DNA from: Actinomadura violacea
GTDB taxonomy: Bacteria; Actinomycetota; Actinomycetes; Streptosporangiales; Streptosporangiaceae
Reading direction: 5' to 3'
DNA: 64,000 nucleotides
NCBI RefSeq assembly: GCF_017573465.1
Contig: NZ_JAGEPF010000028.1
Span: forward strand, 1-64,000
The notes under the pieces are model-generated. The model did not search any database, was not told the origin of the DNA, and saw nothing but the letters and a program-made list of their open reading frames with translations. Shown piece after piece: positions 60,886 through 64,000 of the stretch; position 1 is the first letter of the stretch, and each line of letters begins with the position of its first letter. A program made the position numbers and the translations under genes.

Positions 60886-61842
60886 TCAGAGGAGAGGGTG
60901 CACCTCGGGATGGGCGCGCCACCACGCGCCGAAAGACGGGTTGTCGTCCACGTGCGCGGTGAACGCCTCGGCGAGACCGCGGTAGAGGGCCGCGGCGTCC
61001 CGCTCGCCGAGCCGGTCCCGCCGCCACGCCACGATCAGCCGCGCCACCTGCGGCTCGCCCGCCAGCGGGCGCACCACCGTGCCCGGGTGCGGCGGCCACG
61101 TCGGATCGACGAGCCGCACCCCGTGCCCGCCCGCGACCAGCGTGGACGCCGCGCCGCTCGGCGCCTCGTAGCGCAGCCGCGGCTCGAACCCGGCGGCCCG
61201 GCAGGACGCGCGCAGCGCCGCGAGCGAGCCGTCGTCGGAGCCCGGCGGGGCCACCCACGGCTCGTCCCGCAGGTCCGTCAGCGCCACCTCGTCCCGGCCG
61301 GCCAGCGGATGGCCCGCCGACAGCGTGATGAAGATCGGGTAGCGGGGGACGAGGGTGCGGCTGACCACCGGCTGCGCCAGCGGCACGTCGAAGCCCTCCA
61401 TGATCCCCATCAGCGCGGCGTCCAGGTGCCCGCGGGCCAGCGCGTCGGCGAGCAGGGCCGAGGACGGCTCGATGCGCAGCGACACCTCCCGGCCGGGCAG
61501 CGCCTCGCCGAGCATCCCGACGATGCCGGCGACGCAGCCGGTGTGCACCGAGCCGAGCGCGACGGGCTCGCCCGCCCCCGAGTCGGCGTGCAGGTCGCCG
61601 AAGAGCGCGTCGATCTCCGCCAGCACCATCCGGGCGCGCGCGATCACCTGGGCGCCGAGCGGCGTCGGCTCGAGCCCGGACCTGCTCCGCACGAACAGCG
61701 CGCCGCCGACCAGCTCCTCGACCCTGCGCAGCTGGTTGGTCATGGCCGGCTGGGACATGCCCATCCGGGCGGCCGCCCTCGTCACGCTGCCCGTCTCCGC
61801 CATCGCGCAGATCATGCGGAGATGCCGGATATCGAGATCCAT
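60886..61842 (-). CDS. LysR-family regulator
   Basis: A 318-residue LysR protein: TGSVTRAAARMGMSQPAMTN is the helix-turn-helix and a full substrate-binding domain follows (LGSVHTGCVAGIVGMLGEAL, then YPIFITLSAGHPLA). ATG 61842 gives the usual MDLDIRHLRMICAMAE start. It is divergent from the HATPase gene at 61904. The intergenic 61 bases are AT-rich, with a loose inverted repeat (ATAGG and CCTAT at the ends, runs of A and T inside), which may be its binding site. Confidence 0.9.
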   Translation of the reverse strand: MDLDIRHLRMICAMAETGSVTRAAARMGMSQPAMTNQLRRVEELVGGALFVRSRSGLEPTPLGAQVIARARMVLAEIDALFGDLHADSGAGEPVALGSVHTGCVAGIVGMLGEALPGREVSLRIEPSSALLADALARGHLDAALMGIMEGFDVPLAQPVVSRTLVPRYPIFITLSAGHPLAGRDEVALTDLRDEPWVAPPGSDDGSLAALRASCRAAGFEPRLRYEAPSGAASTLVAGGHGVRLVDPTWPPHPGTVVRPLAGEPQVARLIVAWRRDRLGERDAAALYRGLAEAFTAHVDDNPSFGAWWRAHPEVHPLL

Positions 61843-61903
61843 AGGCAAAAATTATGCACGAGCCGATGTTTTTTGGCCCTATTTCGCGTTGATACTGCCG
61901 GTC

Positions 61904-62719
61904 ATGTCGGGAACCACCCTGCCGGGAACCTCATGGTCGGCCCGGGCGAGGACCTGCCGCCTGCGCGACGGCGGCTTCCCCGGCCTGCCGCTGCCGTCCG
62001 GCGACGGCGCGCCCGCCGCGGCGCGCGCCGCCGTGCGCGCCCTCCTCACCGAACTCCGCATGCCGCCGGACGCGGCGCACGACGCGAAGGTGATCGTTTC
62101 CGAGCTCGCCACCAACGCGGTCCTGCACTCCGGCCGCGCCCGCGGACTCCCGCCCGCGGGCGGGCTCGAGCTCTGGGCCCATCTGCGGTGGCGGACGCGG
62201 CCCGAGATCGTCGTCACCGTGTTCGACCCCGGCCCGTGGCCGGGACCCGGCGTCTTCGCGGCGCCGCGTTCCGCCCCGCCAGGTGCCCTCGGCGGCCGGG
62301 GACTCCAGGTCGTGGACGCACTGACCGCCGCGGCGGGCGGCCGCTGGGGCGGCCACCCGACTCGGTCCCGGCTCGGCGCCCGGCCGGCACCCGGCAAGGC
62401 CGTCTTCTTCTCCCTGCCGCTCCCGGACGGCGCCGCCCCCGGACCTCTCGCGGGACTGCGCCCCGCCGAACGGATCGGCGCGCTGCTCGTGGCCCGCGGG
62501 CTTGAGCCCGTCCTGACCGGCGGGCCCGAGGCGACCGAGCTGAGCGTCCCGGACGGGCCGTCCTGCCGCGTCGTTACCGGCCGGCTGACGTGCACCTTTC
62601 CGGGCTCTGCGCCCGTCGGCCACCCGGCGGCCGACGCCGTCGAGGTCGCCGAGCAGATCGTCCGCTGGCACGAGGAGAAGGCCGCGGCCGTCGTCCCGGC
62701 CCCGCGGCCCGGCGCCTGA
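61904..62719 (+). CDS. HATPase_c_2-type ATP-binding regulatory protein
   Basis: A 271-residue protein. Residues about 35-165 form a GHKL ATPase of the anti-sigma/serine kinase type: VIVSELATNAVLHSGRARG (N box), EIVVTVFDPGPWP (G1) and ALGGRGLQVVDALTAAAGGR (G2). Such proteins are abundant in actinomycetes and usually control sigma factors or act as partner regulators. The last about 90 residues (LAGLRPAERIGALLVARGLE, EVAEQIVRWHEEK) form an added domain not seen in minimal family members. ATG 61904 is the first start after the divergent LysR gene. The partner is unknown. Confidence 0.85.
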   Translation: MSGTTLPGTSWSARARTCRLRDGGFPGLPLPSGDGAPAAARAAVRALLTELRMPPDAAHDAKVIVSELATNAVLHSGRARGLPPAGGLELWAHLRWRTRPEIVVTVFDPGPWPGPGVFAAPRSAPPGALGGRGLQVVDALTAAAGGRWGGHPTRSRLGARPAPGKAVFFSLPLPDGAAPGPLAGLRPAERIGALLVARGLEPVLTGGPEATELSVPDGPSCRVVTGRLTCTFPGSAPVGHPAADAVEVAEQIVRWHEEKAAAVVPAPRPGA

Positions 62720-62741
62720 CGACCGTCCGCCTGCTTCGCCG

Positions 62742-63413
62742 TCAGGACCGGTGCCGCTCCGGGTGGTCCGCCCAGATCCCGCGGATGTGCTCCAGATGGC
62801 GCCGCATCAGCGCGCCCGCCGCCTCGGCATCGCCCGCCGCGACCAGCTCCAGCAGCTCCTCGTGCTCGCGCGCCGACGGCTCCAGCTCGCCGCGCTCGGC
62901 GAGGCGCGGCACCCCGTACAGCCGGGACTTGCGGCGCAGCTCGCCCACCAGCCCGACCAGCTGCGCGTTCGCCGCCAGCGACAGCAGCTCCAGGTGGAAG
63001 CGGTGGTCCGCCTCGATGTAGCCGCGCATGTCGCGGCGGCCGGCGGCCTCGACGATCCGCCCGGCGAGCGGCGCCAGCTCCCGGACCCGCCCGGGCGGCG
63101 CGGTCCGCGCCACCCGCGCCACCGTCGGCACCTCGATCAGCGCGCGCACCTCGGTGATCTCGTCGAGGTCCCGGTCGGACAGCTCGGTGACCCGGAACCC
63201 CTTGTTGCGGATCGCACTGACCAGGCCCTCCTTCGCCAGGTCGAGCATCGCCTCGCGGACGGGCGTCGCCGAGACGCCGAACCCGGACGCCAGCAGCGGC
63301 GCCGAGTACACCACGCCCGGCCGCATCTCCCCGGTGACGATCGCCGCCCGCAGCGCGCGGGCGACCTGCTCGCGCACGTTCGGGCGCGCACCGGTCGGCG
63401 GCTCAAGCTCCAT
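62742..63413 (-). CDS. GntR-family regulator with FCD domain (copy 2)
   Basis: A 223-residue paralogue of the regulator at 60135, with GVVYSAPLLASGFGVSATPV as recognition region and an FCD domain (DHRFHLELLSLAANAQLVGL, EHEELLELVAAGDAEAAGAL). I start at ATG 63413, which gives the same N-terminal length as the paralogue. It is convergent with the HATPase gene. The two GntR genes frame the LysR/HATPase pair, which looks like a duplication of the regulator with inserted genes. Confidence 0.92.
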   Translation of the reverse strand: MELEPPTGARPNVREQVARALRAAIVTGEMRPGVVYSAPLLASGFGVSATPVREAMLDLAKEGLVSAIRNKGFRVTELSDRDLDEITEVRALIEVPTVARVARTAPPGRVRELAPLAGRIVEAAGRRDMRGYIEADHRFHLELLSLAANAQLVGLVGELRRKSRLYGVPRLAERGELEPSAREHEELLELVAAGDAEAAGALMRRHLEHIRGIWADHPERHRS

Positions 63414-63573
63414 GATTCGCTCTCCCGTCCGGGCAGGCCGCCCGCCTCGTCCCGCCTCCGCCGTCCACGCCACCGTGGACGTCAGAAGACATGCAGTGCT
63501 GCACGAAGACATAGCGGACGATGAGCAACAGCGAAAGAGCCGGCGCTGCCGCTACCGGCCACGAGGGCCCGCT

Positions 63574-64000
63574 TCAGCCCAGCGCGACCGTCAGGATCGG
63601 CGCGCTGGTCGGCTGAGGGGAGCCGCCCTCGGGTTCGACTGTGACGCCGAGGCGCCGCGCGTCGCCGAGGCCCGGTGTGATGACGGTGCGTGCCTTGCCC
63701 GTCAGGTCTGGCGTTCCTGCGGAGCGCGGCGCGGTGCGGCCGAGCCACCACATCTGGTAGGTCTTCGTCGGCGGCAGATGCCGCAGCCCGGACGTGGTGA
63801 CGACGGCCTTGCCGAGCGAGCGCGACGAGACGACGGTGACGGTCGCGGCGCCTTGCGCGCGAGTGCTGGAGGTGTCGGCGTCCGGTGCCGTCAGCACGGC
63901 GGTGACCTGCCGGTTCAGGGCCTGTGCATGCTCGGCGGCCCGGTGGGAGCGCCACGCCGCGCCGCCGCCGATGAGCGCCAGGACCAGGAACGCCGCGGCG
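63574..64000 (-). CDS. RskA-type anti-sigma-K factor, C-terminal part (runs off the right edge)
   Basis: At least 142 residues, N-terminus outside the window. A membrane helix (AAFLVLALIGGGAAW) is followed by an extracytoplasmic RskA domain: VTVVSSRSLGKAVVTTSGLR, LPPTKTYQMWWLGR, then GLGDARRLGVTVEPEGGSPQ and PTSAPILTVALG at the end. RskA holds SigK inactive at the membrane until proteolysis. The cytoplasmic anti-sigma domain and the cognate sigma-factor gene should lie just beyond the right edge. Confidence 0.9.
   Translation of the reverse strand, partial: AAAFLVLALIGGGAAWRSHRAAEHAQALNRQVTAVLTAPDADTSSTRAQGAATVTVVSSRSLGKAVVTTSGLRHLPPTKTYQMWWLGRTAPRSAGTPDLTGKARTVITPGLGDARRLGVTVEPEGGSPQPTSAPILTVALG

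Overview
The window is about 70% GC with GTG/TTG starts, dense short operons and actinobacterial families throughout (TetR, MarR, GntR-FCD and XRE-MmyB regulators, a NarL-type two-component system, an anti-sigma-K factor, an IdeR/DmdR-type iron box, a secreted M9 collagenase). It looks like chromosomal accessory DNA of a filamentous actinomycete, most likely of the Streptosporangiales/Streptomyces type. No rRNA, tRNA, CRISPR array, complete insertion sequence or phage module was seen.

Layout. 0-8 kb: small regulator/transporter/oxidoreductase units (SDR with an XRE-MmyB regulator, MFS with MarR, DHA2 MFS with TetR), plus a broken alpha/beta hydrolase and an internally deleted nucleotidyltransferase-like gene. 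8-13 kb: a COG4705 membrane protein, then a four-gene ABC exporter plus two-component operon with a long palindrome upstream. 13-16.5 kb: msrA, a scrapyard of TPR and histidine-kinase remnants, and a TetR/SDR divergent pair. 17-20.4 kb: VC0807-type membrane protein with MarR, and a quinone oxidoreductase/TetR divergent pair. 20-26 kb: a low-information region with an Mrr-type nuclease, hypothetical proteins, a CapA lipoprotein and several remnants. 26-28 kb: MFS exporter and its MerR regulator.

28-34.2 kb is an iron-regulated operon read leftward from an iron box at 34182. Two exporter-fold ABC half-transporters form a likely heterodimer with one live and one dead ATP site. They are followed by a siderophore importer in which the binding protein, one permease and the ATPase all carry deletions. 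Only one permease looks whole.

35.5-43 kb is the most novel region. It is a leftward, overlapping gene set encoding a Clp-N-repeat membrane protein, a membrane-anchored CHAT (caspase-like) protease with a helical repeat middle, two proteins of unknown family, and a 36-residue hydrophobic peptide directly before a strong terminator. The layout suggests a sensor, protease and effector conflict or cell-death system. That function is inference.

43-48 kb: hemerythrin and AhpD-like proteins with a divergent LysR, two overlapping AlkB-like 2-oxoglutarate/Fe(II) oxygenases, and an NlpC/P60-like protein. 48.5-63.5 kb reads as a peptide-scavenging locus: secreted tripeptidyl-aminopeptidase-like S33 hydrolase, secreted M9 collagenase, a complete five-gene oligopeptide ABC importer, an Xaa-Pro peptidase, two paralogous GntR-FCD regulators, a LysR regulator and a HATPase-type regulator. 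The window ends inside an RskA-type anti-sigma factor.

A recurring theme is gene decay by small deletions and frameshifts, seen at about nine places. Either this stretch is a tolerant, decaying chromosomal arm or the assembly carries local errors; raw reads would decide.
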